Assembly: GCA_001662425.1 (NCBI GenBank)
Contig: BDDC01000092.1
Coordinates: 35,513 to 99,512 of the forward strand
DNA length: 64,000 nucleotides
Source: Chlamydomonas sphaeroides
Taxonomy: Eukaryota; Chlorophyta; Chlorophyceae; Chlamydomonadales; Chlamydomonadaceae
Direction of reading: 5' to 3'
Within the stretch, counting starts at the first letter, position 1; each line of letters begins with the position of its first letter. The position numbers were made by a program, and so were the translations under genes. This document shows, in pieces, positions 1-10,811 of this stretch. Under the pieces are notes generated by a model. It saw only the letters and a list, made by a program, of their open reading frames with translations. It did not search any database and had not been told where the DNA came from.

Positions 1-3000
1 AATCCCACCACCAACCCCACCACCAGCAGCACCAGCAGCAGCTCACCGAAGCAGCCATCGCGCAGGCGCTGGCGCAGGCACAAGCCCACGCCCTGTCGCA
101 GCACCAACTCCCGCACCACCCCGGCCAACACCAGCACCCGCAGTACCCCGAGCTCTCGCTCGCGCAGGGGCAGGTGCTGGCGCAGGCGCAGGCCTACGCC
201 CACGCCCACGCCCAGCCAGGCGCCGCCCACCCGCACGCGCCGCCCTACCCGCCGCAAGCCGAGCTGTCGCCCGCGCAGGCGTTGGCGTTTGCGCAGGCGG
301 CGGCGCACTCGCCGCCGCAGCTGCAGCGCCGCGCGCCAACGTGGCCCGAGGCGCCGCCGTCGCCGCTGGAGCCGCCGCCGCCGCCACAGGTGACCGGGGA
401 GGCGTGCGTCCAGGGTTGCGGTGCACGCGCTCGGCCGTGCGCACCCACCCTGCTGGGCAACAAGGAGCTCGGGGGCAGGGCAGCCGCACGGGCACGCCAT
501 GGGTGTGGGCCCTGGGCACTGGCGCCGCCGCGTGCCATTGGTGTCGTTGGGGTCGTGCCGGCGCTGCGTGGTGCTGCGCTGGGCGTGCTGGGTACCTCAT
601 CGCCCCTCATGACCACGCACAGCCCCACCCTCCGCCCTCCGCCCTCCTCCCATCCGCCCTCCTCCCATCCGCCCTCCTCCCATCCGCCCTCCTCCCATCC
701 GCCCTCCTCCCATCCGCCCTCCTCCCATCCGCCACGCAGCACACTCATCCGCAACCGCAACCGCATCAGGCAGCTCCAGCGAACGGCGGCGGAGGCGGAG
801 GCGGAGGCGGAGGCGGAGGCGGAGGCGGAGGCGGAGGCGGAGGCCGCATCAGCGCCTCGGGCAGCGGCAGCGTCTACCGCCACATGCTCAGCTCAAGCGG
901 TGCGGCCGCCCCCGGCGCTGCACCCGCACCCCATGTAGCGCCTGCGCGCTGTGTGGGCGCGTGGTGTGCTGTGCTGCTGCGCTACGTGTGCTGTGCCGCA
1001 TGTGCTGTGCTGTGCTGCTGCGCTACGTGTGCTGTGCCGCATGTGCTGCGCTGTGCATGCCGTGTGTGTGGCGAGTGCGCGCACCGCTGCCTGCGTGGCT
1101 CCAGTGACGCGGCCGGGGGCGGTGGCGGCCATACGCCGGCATCGGGGAGCGCCCAGCGCGCTGCATTGCCCCTTGCCCACCGTCCGTCCGCCGTGCCCGC
1201 CCCCTCCCTCCCTCCTTGCCTTCCTCACCCAGAACTCCAAGAAGGCAACCACGCCTCCCAGGCCCAGCCATCGCCGCTGCCGCCGCCGGCGAACGCCGCC
1301 GAAGCCAGCGCCGCCGCCGCCGCCGCCGCCGCCGTTGCGGCGTCAGCCGCGGGCGAGCGCGAGCTCCGCCGCGGCCTCAGCATCAACACTTCCACAGCTG
1401 CACTGTACCGCCGCGCCGTCACGAGCGCCGGGCTGGAGCCGAGCCGGATGCTGACGAGCTATGTCGGTAGTAGTACACGCCTGACGGCGCTCGGCGGCGG
1501 CGGCGCCGCCGCCGCTTCGTCGTCGGCGGCCGGCGCATTCCGCCGCTCTCGGACGCTCACCGCGGTGCCAGCAGAGGCGCAGTCGCAGCAGCAGCATGAG
1601 CGCAGCCAACGGGGGGAGGCAGATCTGCCGCCGGCGGCGCTGATAGCGGCGGCGGCGGCCGCCGCCGTCGGCCGGGGCTCGCCCGCGACGCCAGACTCGG
1701 AGCCGACGTTCGCCGGCGCTGCCGCCGCCGCCGCCAGGGCTATTGCTTGGTCCGATTCGCCGTCCGGGTCTGGACTCAACCGAATTGTGAGCAGCGCCCT
1801 GGCTAGTCCGACGGGCCGGGACGCCCTGACGGCAACGTCGGCGGCCGCCGCCGCCGGCATCCTCACCGGCGGCGGCGGCGGCAGCACGCCTCACTGGCTG
1901 GCGGCGCCGCTGCCCTCACGGCGGCGCAGCAGCGCGCCTGGCCCGGTGCTGGAAGCCGACGGCGACGCTGCCGCCGCGCTGCCGCCGCCGGCAGATGGCG
2001 ACGAGCATAATTGGGCGCCGGTCAGCGCCGGCACCGCTGCGTCGGCTCGATCTGGACCGGGGCCGGTCGCGGAGGGCAAGGAACAGGGCTTTCGCTCGCC
2101 CACGAACCCTGGGTCCATGCCTCTGGGCCCAGAACGGAGCTTCCGTCGCTCGCCGCCGCACGGAGGGCCGCCGCTGCACCGACTGGCGTCCATGTCAACG
2201 GCGGCCTCCACCTCAGCCAGCGCCAGCGGCAGAGCGCCCAGCTCCGGAGAGCTTAGCACGCCGACGGCGGCGGCGGCGGCAGCGTTGGCCGCGGCGGCGG
2301 CGGCTCCGCTGCCATCGGCCGACGCGCCGGCGGCGCCGTGGGTGGTGCATGGAGGCCAGCCGGCGCTGTCTTGGGACGGCCGCGGCGGCGGCGCGCCGCC
2401 GCCGCCGGAAGGCCAGCAAGTTCTAGAGCTGGCGGCGGCGGCGGCGTTCGGCAACCAGGTACTGCTTCCGCCGCTGCCCGAGGCGGCGGCAGTTGAAGCC
2501 GCGGCGGCTGAGGCTGAGGCTGAGGCCGACGCCTCGGGCACGTTGACGGCTGCGGCCGCCGCCGCGCTATCGACGGTGCATGCCGTTGACGCCTGGCGCT
2601 CCTCCTTCGCTGGCGGCAGCGGCGGCGGCAGCGCCGGTGGCGTTGGCGGCGGCGTTGGCGGCGGCGGCGTTGGCGGCGGCGGCGGCGGCGGCGGCGGCTT
2701 TGAGAGCCTGCTCGCTGACGCTAGCGGCGTCGCGGCCAGCGGTAGCCGCAGGCATCTGCCGGCGCCAACCGTGCCGCCGAGCTCGAGCGGCGGCGGCACA
2801 CCGACGCAGGGCAGCACGTTCCAATGCCAGGGTCCACACCTGGCGCCTTACCCGCTCGGCTCCGGCATGCCCTCAGACCCCGCTGGCCACACCTCCGCCA
2901 GCTTCCTGGCCCTGGCGGCAGCCTACGCCAGCGCAAGCCACTCGGGCTCCGGCCACACCCCTTCCGCCTCCGCCGCCGCCACTGCGTACGGTGGCGCCCC

Positions 3001-6000
3001 GGGTTACGGCAGCGGCCACGGGTACGGGCCCGGTTACGGACAATACGCCGCCATGATCTCGGCTGCGGAGGACGAGCCGCTGCGCAGCCGCACGATTACG
3101 GAGCTGGGCAGCCCCACGACTGGCGCACCGTCAGCACCGCTGGTTCCGGCCGGCGGTTACCACTTCCATGGATCCGGTGGCATCCAGATCCAGAGTCAGA
3201 TCCCGGTCAGTCAGGTGCCGTACCCGCAGCACGGGTCCGCAGCCCCAGGACCTCATGCCTACCCGGCGCTGCAGCAGAGCCCGCATCCACCATACGCGCA
3301 CCTGCCGCACCAGCAGCAGTTGCCGTACCAGCAGCAGGTGTCGTACCAGCAACATCTGTCGTACCAGCAGCAGATGCAGCAGATGCACGCGCAGATGCAC
3401 ATGCAGGGGATGCAGGCGGCTTCCGTGGCGTGGAGCGCGTCCGACCCGGACGGCGGCGCCGCTGCGGCGTCGGCGGCGGCGGCGGCGGCTGTGTTAGGAT
3501 TGGACCGAGGTACGCCGCCTCCGCCCAAGGCGCCGGGGGCTCTTGCGCTCTCCGGCTGCACGCGCCCTCGCGCTGCGAGCGCCAGTCCCACGGAGTGTGT
3601 GCGCCCCTGCCACGCTGCGTGTTGCGCGACCGCTGCCCTGCAGCCCCACACGCGCCACCCCTACCGCACTGACAGCCGGGCCGGGCAGCGGCAACAGCAG
3701 CAGCAGCAGCAGGCGCGCGCCTGTCCCTGTCCTACGCTCGGCGCACTCGGTCCATCCCGGGGGCGTTGTGTGCGCGTCCCAAGCTCCCGTGTGCCCGCAT
3801 CCTCGCTGCCCACCAACACGACGCCCTGTTGGCGGGGCGGCGGTGCGCGCGTGCCGCCCCGCTCCTTGCCCATGTCACACCTCCTCAGACGCCCGCGCCC
3901 GTGCGTCCTCTGCCCACAGCCTGCGGCACCCCTGCGCACCTCTGGCACGGAAGAATGCGCGCGCGTGATACCGTGGCACGCTTCACCCCTTCTGCCACCG
4001 TGCCCCCTGGACGTGCTCCGCAGGCTCGCTGACGCAGCCCAGGCCCAGCGGCGTAAGCGGCACCTCGGTCCGCAACCTGCTGGACGCGTCGGCCGTGTCC
4101 GCAGCGTACGGCAGCATGACGCACGACATGTCACACCCGGGTGCGTGGCGTACGGATGACCCGTGCGTTGCACGTACGGGCGATGCGCCGTGCCGTAGGG
4201 GCTCGGCCACGCGCTTTGCCGTGTGTGGGTACAGCGCGTGGGCGCGGGCCGGGGCGCGGCAGCGCTACAGTCCCTCCCTGTCCTGCCATAGCTACACGCC
4301 CCCTGCCCCTCCACGGTGGGCGGTGGCGCCTCCCCGGGTCCCCGCTCCTAGCCATCCGCTCCCGGCCAGGGCGCCTTCGTCGCCATCCCCCGCCGGTCTC
4401 CTCTTCACCCACCGGCGGCTAGCTGCCCTCCCCCGCCATCCCGTTGGACAAGCGCCCCAAGACCTGCTGCCTCCCCCCACCCTGGGCTTGCCTCCCCAGG
4501 CGGCGCCGGTGCTCCCGTGCGGCTGCTGGCGCTCCGCTCCGCCATGGCGCCTCACGCCACCGGCTCCAGCGCCAACCGGGCAGCCAAGGCGGCGCTCGAC
4601 CTGTCCATCGTGAGCGCCGCCGTAGTCCGTACCGTGCCGTACGTCGTACATTGCGCACAAGTGCCGTTGCTCGTACGGATGCCGGCCGGGGGGTTATGCG
4701 ACGCAAAGCGGCACCCGGTACAGCCCAGCGGCGTGCAGCCCTCCCGTGGTGACGCCGCCGTCCCCCTCCGTCGCGGCGCATGGCCACCGCCCTGGCCCTA
4801 CAAATGAGCGCGCGCATCGGGATGTTGTTGTCAGGAGTGTCCTGGTTGTTGTTGGTACGCTTCACCATTGTGCAACCGCCAACATCCTTTCCACCTTCCC
4901 ACTCGCAGGCCCACGGCGCTGACTCGGACCACGATGCCTCGCTGCCCTCCACCCCTCGCGACCCCGCCAAAGCCACGCCGCTGGCGTCGCTGCCGCTGGC
5001 CGCGCTGGCGCGCGCCGCCGGCGGCGCAGCCGCCGCCGGCAGTGGCGGCCCGCCCATGCGGCGCGCGCCCCCGCGCCGTGGCACGGCCGGCGGCTTCACC
5101 GTTGGCGGCGGCACCGGCAGCCGTGGGCTCCTGCAGGAGGTGCTTCAGCGAGTGCCCTCGGCCGCCACGCTCCGAATATGGGACATGAACCGAGGCGGGC
5201 CCAAGCCGCGACCAGCGGCGGCCGCCGCCGCCGCCGCCGGGACGGTACCTGCGCCGTCGTCTGGCTCCCCGGCGGCTCGTAGTGGCAAGCAAGGCGGCGG
5301 CAGCCCACTGGCGATGCGGACGGCGCCGTCAACGCCCGGCAGCGACGTCGGCGGCGCCGCCGCCGCCGGCAGCGGCGCTCGCATGCTGTCGTCGGTCCCG
5401 TCCGGACTGGACGGCGCAATCTCTCCGGTGGCATCGTTGCCGGACACGCCGTCGGACCGGCCTGGGCGGCACACGTCGCCGGCGGGCGCGCTGGCTGCCG
5501 CTGCGGCGGCAGGCGCGGCGGCGGCGATGAGGGAGGCGGAGGCCGCGGCGGACGTCCGAGTGGCGCTGGGTCCGGACCATGAGGGCGCGGCGGCGGCGGC
5601 GGCAGGCGGCGGCGACGAGGAGGGGGAGCTGGTGGCGCCGCTGGCGGCGCCAACCGTGCGGCGGGTGCGCGACCGCACCAGTAAACTCCAGTTCATGAAG
5701 AGGTGGGGCGCGGTGTCATTACATCTGGCTGGCTAGCTGGCTACCCTGCAGTGCGGCCTTTGGGTGGCGACCGCACGCCTCCGCCGCCGTCAAACTCACC
5801 AAACACAGTCCGTGGCCCCACCCCGTGTTGGAGTGCGCAGCGAAACCGTGTGGGGCGTAGGCGCGGAGACGGGCAGCAGACCAGACACACCGCCGCTTGC
5901 GTACAGCAGCACATCTCGTGTTTGGGCAGCGTTTGTGTGCGTTTTCCTAGCTTCGCGGTCGCCTCTCAAGCTGATCTCGCTAACCAACGCCCATCTCCAT

Positions 6001-8346
6001 GCCGCCCCCGCTGCTGCCGCCGTGTGCGAGCAGCCTGTCCGCCCGACGCGCCGTGTACCGGGCCGCCGCGGGTGGTACCGAGGCCGTGGGCCGGACCGCC
6101 TCCAAGATCAAACTCATGGCCACAGGATGGTCCTCGCCCGTGGGAGGGCAGCCAGGTGCCGCCGCGGGCCCTGGGTTGCCGGGCAAGCCAGCCGGCGAGG
6201 AGGGCAGAGGTGGCGGTGCTGGCGGCACCGACGCGGGCGCGGCGGCGGCGGCGGCGGCGGGGTTGGCGGCGGCGGCTGTGGGCGCGGTGCCGCCGCGCTC
6301 GTCTAGCCACTCGCTGGTCGTCATCGACATGGTGAGGGGCAGGGGATCATGCACGTGTGTGTTTCGCATTCGCCAGAATGTACGGCATAGCTCCATGCGG
6401 GGGCCGTCCGGAGCGGCTGCAGCAGTCTGGCCTGGCCGGACCTGGTTCGTGACCGTCTTGCTGTACCCGTCGCCAGGGCGTGCACCGGCTCAAGGTACCG
6501 GCGCTGGGCGCCGCGTACGGCGATGTGTACGACGGAGTGCAGGTACGGCAACGGTCTGCCGTACGATTGCTTCCTTGCATGATGTCCTCTCCACCTGTAC
6601 TTCGGCGTGCGCCTTCCCGACATCTCCTCCACATCGTCGTACACGAGTGCAGTAACCACACTGTCGCACACACGCTGCCGTACGTGCAGGTGATCCAGAT
6701 CCTTCCCGCCCACCTCAAGCACCGCGCCGCCTACCAGCCGCCGCTCAAGAGCCACTGCCAGCTGGCCCCCAGCTTCTTCGACGCGCCGGGAGCCGAGCAG
6801 GTGCGTCAGGTGGCAGTTGACAGTTGGTGGACAAGTCGCGGTTGGCAGTTGGTGAACAGGTCCTTGTGGCGCTTGGCAGCTCAACTGGCTGCCGTGCTGG
6901 CCTGTGCCTGGCGCGGCGGCGACGCCCTTGGCCCCGGAGGCCGCCCTGCCGCGTCCCCAGCCGTCCCCAGCCGTCCCCAGCCGTCCCCTGCCGGTGCAGC
7001 CGCCACGCACCCTAGCCAGCCCACAGCAACCCACTGTCTGCCGGGACCCCCGGCCCCTGCCCCAACCCTGCACACCGCCCTGCCTGCCCCTCGCCCAGGC
7101 GCTCCTGCCCGTCACCCCGGGCCAGCCCACGTCGCTGCCGCGCCTCTCGCTGCTCTTCATAACGCCCGCCGGGTACAGCGCCGTGGCCAGCGCCGCGCCC
7201 GAGGTGGCGGAGCGCAGCGGCGCCGTGTTCTGCGCCGCCGTACGGGAGGTGCTCGCCGTGTACGGAGCGTACGAGTGTGAGTACGGCGGTACGGGGGCAC
7301 TGACTGCGGCATTGCTCGAACAGACCGGCGCTTGCCCATGTTAGGATTAGGCATCCCCAAGGTGCGTCAACACGGGGCAGACACTGATCGCCGCACTGCC
7401 ATGTCCGGAACCTCTGCCCCAAAACCGTACATCCGTACAGGCCAAGAGTACGAGTGTACCTTCATGGTGGCTTGCCACGGCCCGCGGGTCGCCGCGGAGG
7501 TCGCCCTCTCAATGCACGAGTGGCTGCTGCAGGTGGGGGCAATGGTCGGGGGGAGGGCCGGGGTAACCTGTGTGTTTGTGCGTGTGCAACTCTGCCTCTG
7601 CCAGGCGAGGCGCTCGTGTCCTTCCCCTCCCCGTACCCCATCCGCAACACCCTCTCTCGCCCCGCACACGCAGGCCGACTGGCCCACGGACCTGCTCGAG
7701 GAGCACTGCGAGGGCCGCGAGCTCCTGGACGACGAGGGGCAGCCGCTGGCTCGGTGCGCACCGCCGCCGCTGTGCTCCCGCGGGCTCCATTCCCGGGCCC
7801 AGGCCCGAGCCGAGCCGCTGGCATGCGCCCACCGCCGCACCCCTCCCACCGCCTCCGCTCCCTCTCGCCACCACCTCCATCCCGCACCGCTCGCCGTGTG
7901 CTCCCTTGCCCCGCGTGGCACCTCACCTCACCTCACCTCACCTCACCTCACCTCACCTCACCTCACCTCACCTCACCTCACCCCACCACCCCTGACCCCC
8001 CCTGCAGCGGCTTTCGAGCCAAGGTGGGCATCTTCACGGGCGTGCCCCTGAGTGTGGTGCCGCACGCCACCACGGGCCGGGCCGACTACTTCGGGGCGCT
8101 GGTCAACCGGGCGGCACGGCTCATGGCGGGGGCCAAGCCGGGGCAGGTGCGTGGCAGCTGGGAGCCGGGAGCTGGGAGCCGGGACCACGCGCGCTGGAGC
8201 CCCGTGCGGCCGCAGCTGCGCCCGTCAACAACGCCTGCCCCGCCTGCAACCCTGCCCCCGCCGCCCCCCGGCCGCCCGCCGCAGACCCTGCTCGACAAGA
8301 CCGCCGGCCTCGAGGTGCTCCGCGAGTGGCGCGCGCTGCAGCAGCT

Positions 8347-8384
<38 letters not shown>

Positions 8385-10811
8385 TGCTGCACTCGGTGGC
8401 GCCCGGCGGCCTCAGCCAGCCTGGCGGCGGCCACGGCTTCCACAGCCCGCCGCCGCCGCCGCCGCACGCCGCCAGCCCCGGCCTGCAGCCGCCGCACCAG
8501 TCCCACACCGGCATGGCGCTGGGCGGCAGCCCGCTGCAGCCGCCGCAGCCGCCGGCGCCGCTGTCGCGCGGCCGCGGCAGCGCGGCGTCGCTCAGCGCCG
8601 GGACGGGCGCATCCACGTCGGGCGTGGCGCCGTCGTACCCTGCGCCCTGGGCGCCGTCGCTGGGGTCCACGGGTGAGGCCGCTGTCTCGCTGGGTGTGCT
8701 GCTGGAGCGCTCGTCCAGCACACGCGCGCCGCATGCTCGCCGAATCACCGTGTGTTTGTGTGTTAAGTGGGACGTGTGTTCCAGTGTTAGGTAGAACAGA
8801 ACCCCACACGTGTGTTCAGAAATAAGCATAAGTATGATGTGTGTGTTGGGGAACGGGAACATGTAGTAACACGACCCGCGCGGCACGCGCTGCGTGCTGG
8901 CGCGTTAGAGGGAGGGGCCGGGGCTGCTTGTCGCCTGTCGCCTGTGCAAGGCGGCGCGGTGCGCGGCGCCCTGCCCACCACACGCTGGGCCGCTGCAGCC
9001 GCTCCCAGCCGCTCCCGGCCCGGCCTGAGCCCCTGCCGCCGCCCGCGCCTCCGCCCGACCCGACACGCGCAGGCCTTGACCAAGCCGGCCCCGGCCGCCC
9101 AGCTCCCGCCATGCTGACGACCTCTCCCGCGCCAAGCGGCACTAGCTCGCCCGCGTTGGCCGGACCCGCTGGCGCCGCGCCGCCCCACGTCGCCGCACAA
9201 CTGCAGGCCCCCGGCTACGGGCCGCATTCGGCCGCGCCGTACGGCACGAACCCGACGCCCAGCACGGTGCCGAGCCCCGTGTACGGGTACGGCGCGGGTA
9301 GTTACGGGCAGGTGCCGTACGTGCTGTACGGCGCGCAGCACGCGCCGTCGCACCCGGCATCGCAGCTGTCCGGTGGCGGCGTGTCGCACAGCACAGCCAG
9401 CGTGGGCTCTGGCGGTGGCGTCACCGCCGTCAGCATGGCGGCGGCGCGGCGACAGTACGGCAGTACGAGCCAGACTGCACCGTTTGGCGTTGTACGGGAC
9501 AGTGCCGCGTACGGCAGCGCGCGCCGGGCCAGCGCCGACGCGGGTCAGCCGACGTGGTCCGTTGGGCCAGCAGCGGCAGAGGCGGCGGCGGCGGCGGTAG
9601 CCGCCGGCGCCGCGACGGCGCCGGCGCCAGATCTCGACACATCGCCGCCGTCACGTGGCTCCCGCCACGGCATGGCCGGGCGGAACAGTCCGGCAGCGGC
9701 CGCGGTGGCGGCGGCACCGCCGCCGAAGCAGGCGGCGTCGGGCGGTGCCGACGGCAGCGGCGGCACCGGCGCCGCTGAGGCGGCGGCAGCGTCGATGTTG
9801 ACGGCGTTGCCGCTGCCGTTGCCGGTGACGGCGCTGCCGCTGGCCAACCTGGACACAGTGTCGTCGCCGCTGCGTGAGCTCGGCGACGCCGCAGTCTTCC
9901 CCGCCGCCGACCGCCCGTCGCCGGTGACTCTCCCCTGCATCCCCGGCGTGCCCCTCGCCGTCACCTCTCCCGGCCCCTCGCCGTCGCCGGGCTTAGGCAG
10001 CGCCAGCGGCAACGCCGGCAGCGCCGGCCGCGGCACCGTTGCCGCCGCCGGGCCGGCCTACCGGCCGTCGTTGACGGGCGGCGCCGCCGCCGTCTGGCCG
10101 GTGCCACCGCTGCCGCTGCCGCCGCCGCCGCCGCCGCCCGACTGGTGGATGGCGCTGGCGGCCAAGCGCAACGCTGCCGTACTGCAGTCCGTACAGCCTG
10201 CGCCCTTGCTCGTACAGGTTGTGGACCTGGGCCTGTTCAAGCTCAAGGGCCTGTCGGAGGGCCAGCCTGTGATTGCCGTACAGATCAAGCGCCTGGCGGC
10301 GGCGGCGCATCACGCAGATGCCTCCCGCCGCGGCGGCGACCGGAACAGCTACACGGGCCTGGTGTCAGGGCCGCTAGGCAGCATCGCCGGCGGCGGCAGC
10401 GTCCCCGGCGGCAGCAGCGTCCCCGGCGGCAGCAGCGTCCCCGACGGCGGCAGCATCACCGTCGGCGGCAGCGTCCCCGGCGGCAGCAGCGCCCCCGGCG
10501 GCGGCAGCGTCCCCGGCGGCGGCAGCGTCCCCGGCGGCGGCAGCGTCCCCGGCGGCGGCAGCGTCCCCGGCGGCGGCAGCGTCCCCGGCGGCAGCAGCGT
10601 CCCCGGCGGCGGCAGCGCCGTCGGCGGCGCCAGCGTCCCTGGCGGCGCCAGCGGCGCCGGCACCGACCCGCCGTCGGCGGCGCTGGCGCAAGCTCGGGAC
10701 AGCACTGGCAGCGGCGCCACCGCCCCTGCAGGCAAGGCGGAGCATGTGCGGGCCGGAGCAGGGCTGCTGGATGAGGTGCTTGTGACGCTGGCCACGAGGG
10801 CCAACCGCTGA
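1..10811 (+). CDS. Tandem class III adenylate/guanylate cyclase protein, 3' part; 5' end outside window
   Basis: Predicted exons: <3-389, 740-899, 1233-3509, 4024-4140, 4500-4609, 4909-5702, 6034-6331, 6477-6542, 6690-6800, 7099-7276, 7441-7532, 7674-7753, 8008-8146, 8285-8672, 9073-10811 (TGA); phases join throughout, giving about 2,311 residues in the window. Exons 7-9 read like the closing part of a first cyclase domain (VVIDMGVHRLKVPALG, then VIQILPAHLKHRA). Exons 10-13 form a second domain (LSLLFITPAGYS, REVLAVYGAYE, then TTGRADYFGALVNRAAR). Its closing element VVDLGLFKLKGLSEG lies about 500 residues later, in exon 15. The family makes cAMP or cGMP from ATP or GTP. Here both metal-binding Asp positions are replaced, so activity of this domain is doubtful. 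The rest is Ala/Gly/Gln/Pro-rich low complexity. A transmembrane or sensor part, common in algal cyclases, would lie upstream of the window. Confidence 0.85.
641..733. repeat. 15-bp minisatellite in cyclase intron 1
   Basis: About six perfect copies of the 15-base unit CATCCGCCCTCCTCC lie inside the intron 390-739 and end just before the acceptor at 738-739. They add a pyrimidine-rich tract there. Confidence 0.9.
7920..7982. repeat. CCTCA pentanucleotide array in cyclase intron 12
   Basis: About twelve uninterrupted CCTCA units lie in the intron 7754-8007, shortly before the acceptor of the exon encoding the DYFGALVNRAAR segment. Confidence 0.95.
8338..8384 (+). repeat. CAG repeat encoding poly-Gln in the cyclase
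   Basis: The repeat is in exon 14. It translates as a run of about thirteen Gln broken by Leu, directly after LEVLREWRALQQ, where the low-complexity insertion in the second cyclase domain begins. Confidence 0.9.
8777..8803 (+). repeat. Dispersed 27-bp repeat family A, copy 1
   Basis: The copy starts TGTTCCAGTGTTA and ends AGAACAGAACC. It lies in cyclase intron 14. The flank (GTGTTCAGAAATAAGCAT, then GGGAACATGTAG) resembles the flank of copy 3 at 17203, so the full element may be about 90 bp. Confidence 0.8.
10383..10660 (+). repeat. Coding minisatellite (GGSVP/GGGSVP units) near the cyclase C-terminus
   Basis: In-frame repeats of 15-18 bases encode about fifteen units of the type GG(G/S)SVP, with occasional A, D, I or T substitutions. 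They follow the LKG element of the second cyclase domain and precede the conserved-looking end LLDEVLVTLATRANR. A variable linker is the simplest reading. Confidence 0.9.

Noticed and set aside
341..4159. Single 1,272-residue plus-strand open frame
   Set aside because: Only its middle (740-899 and 1233-3509) is coding; its ends run through introns with minisatellites. It is split into exons in the cyclase model.
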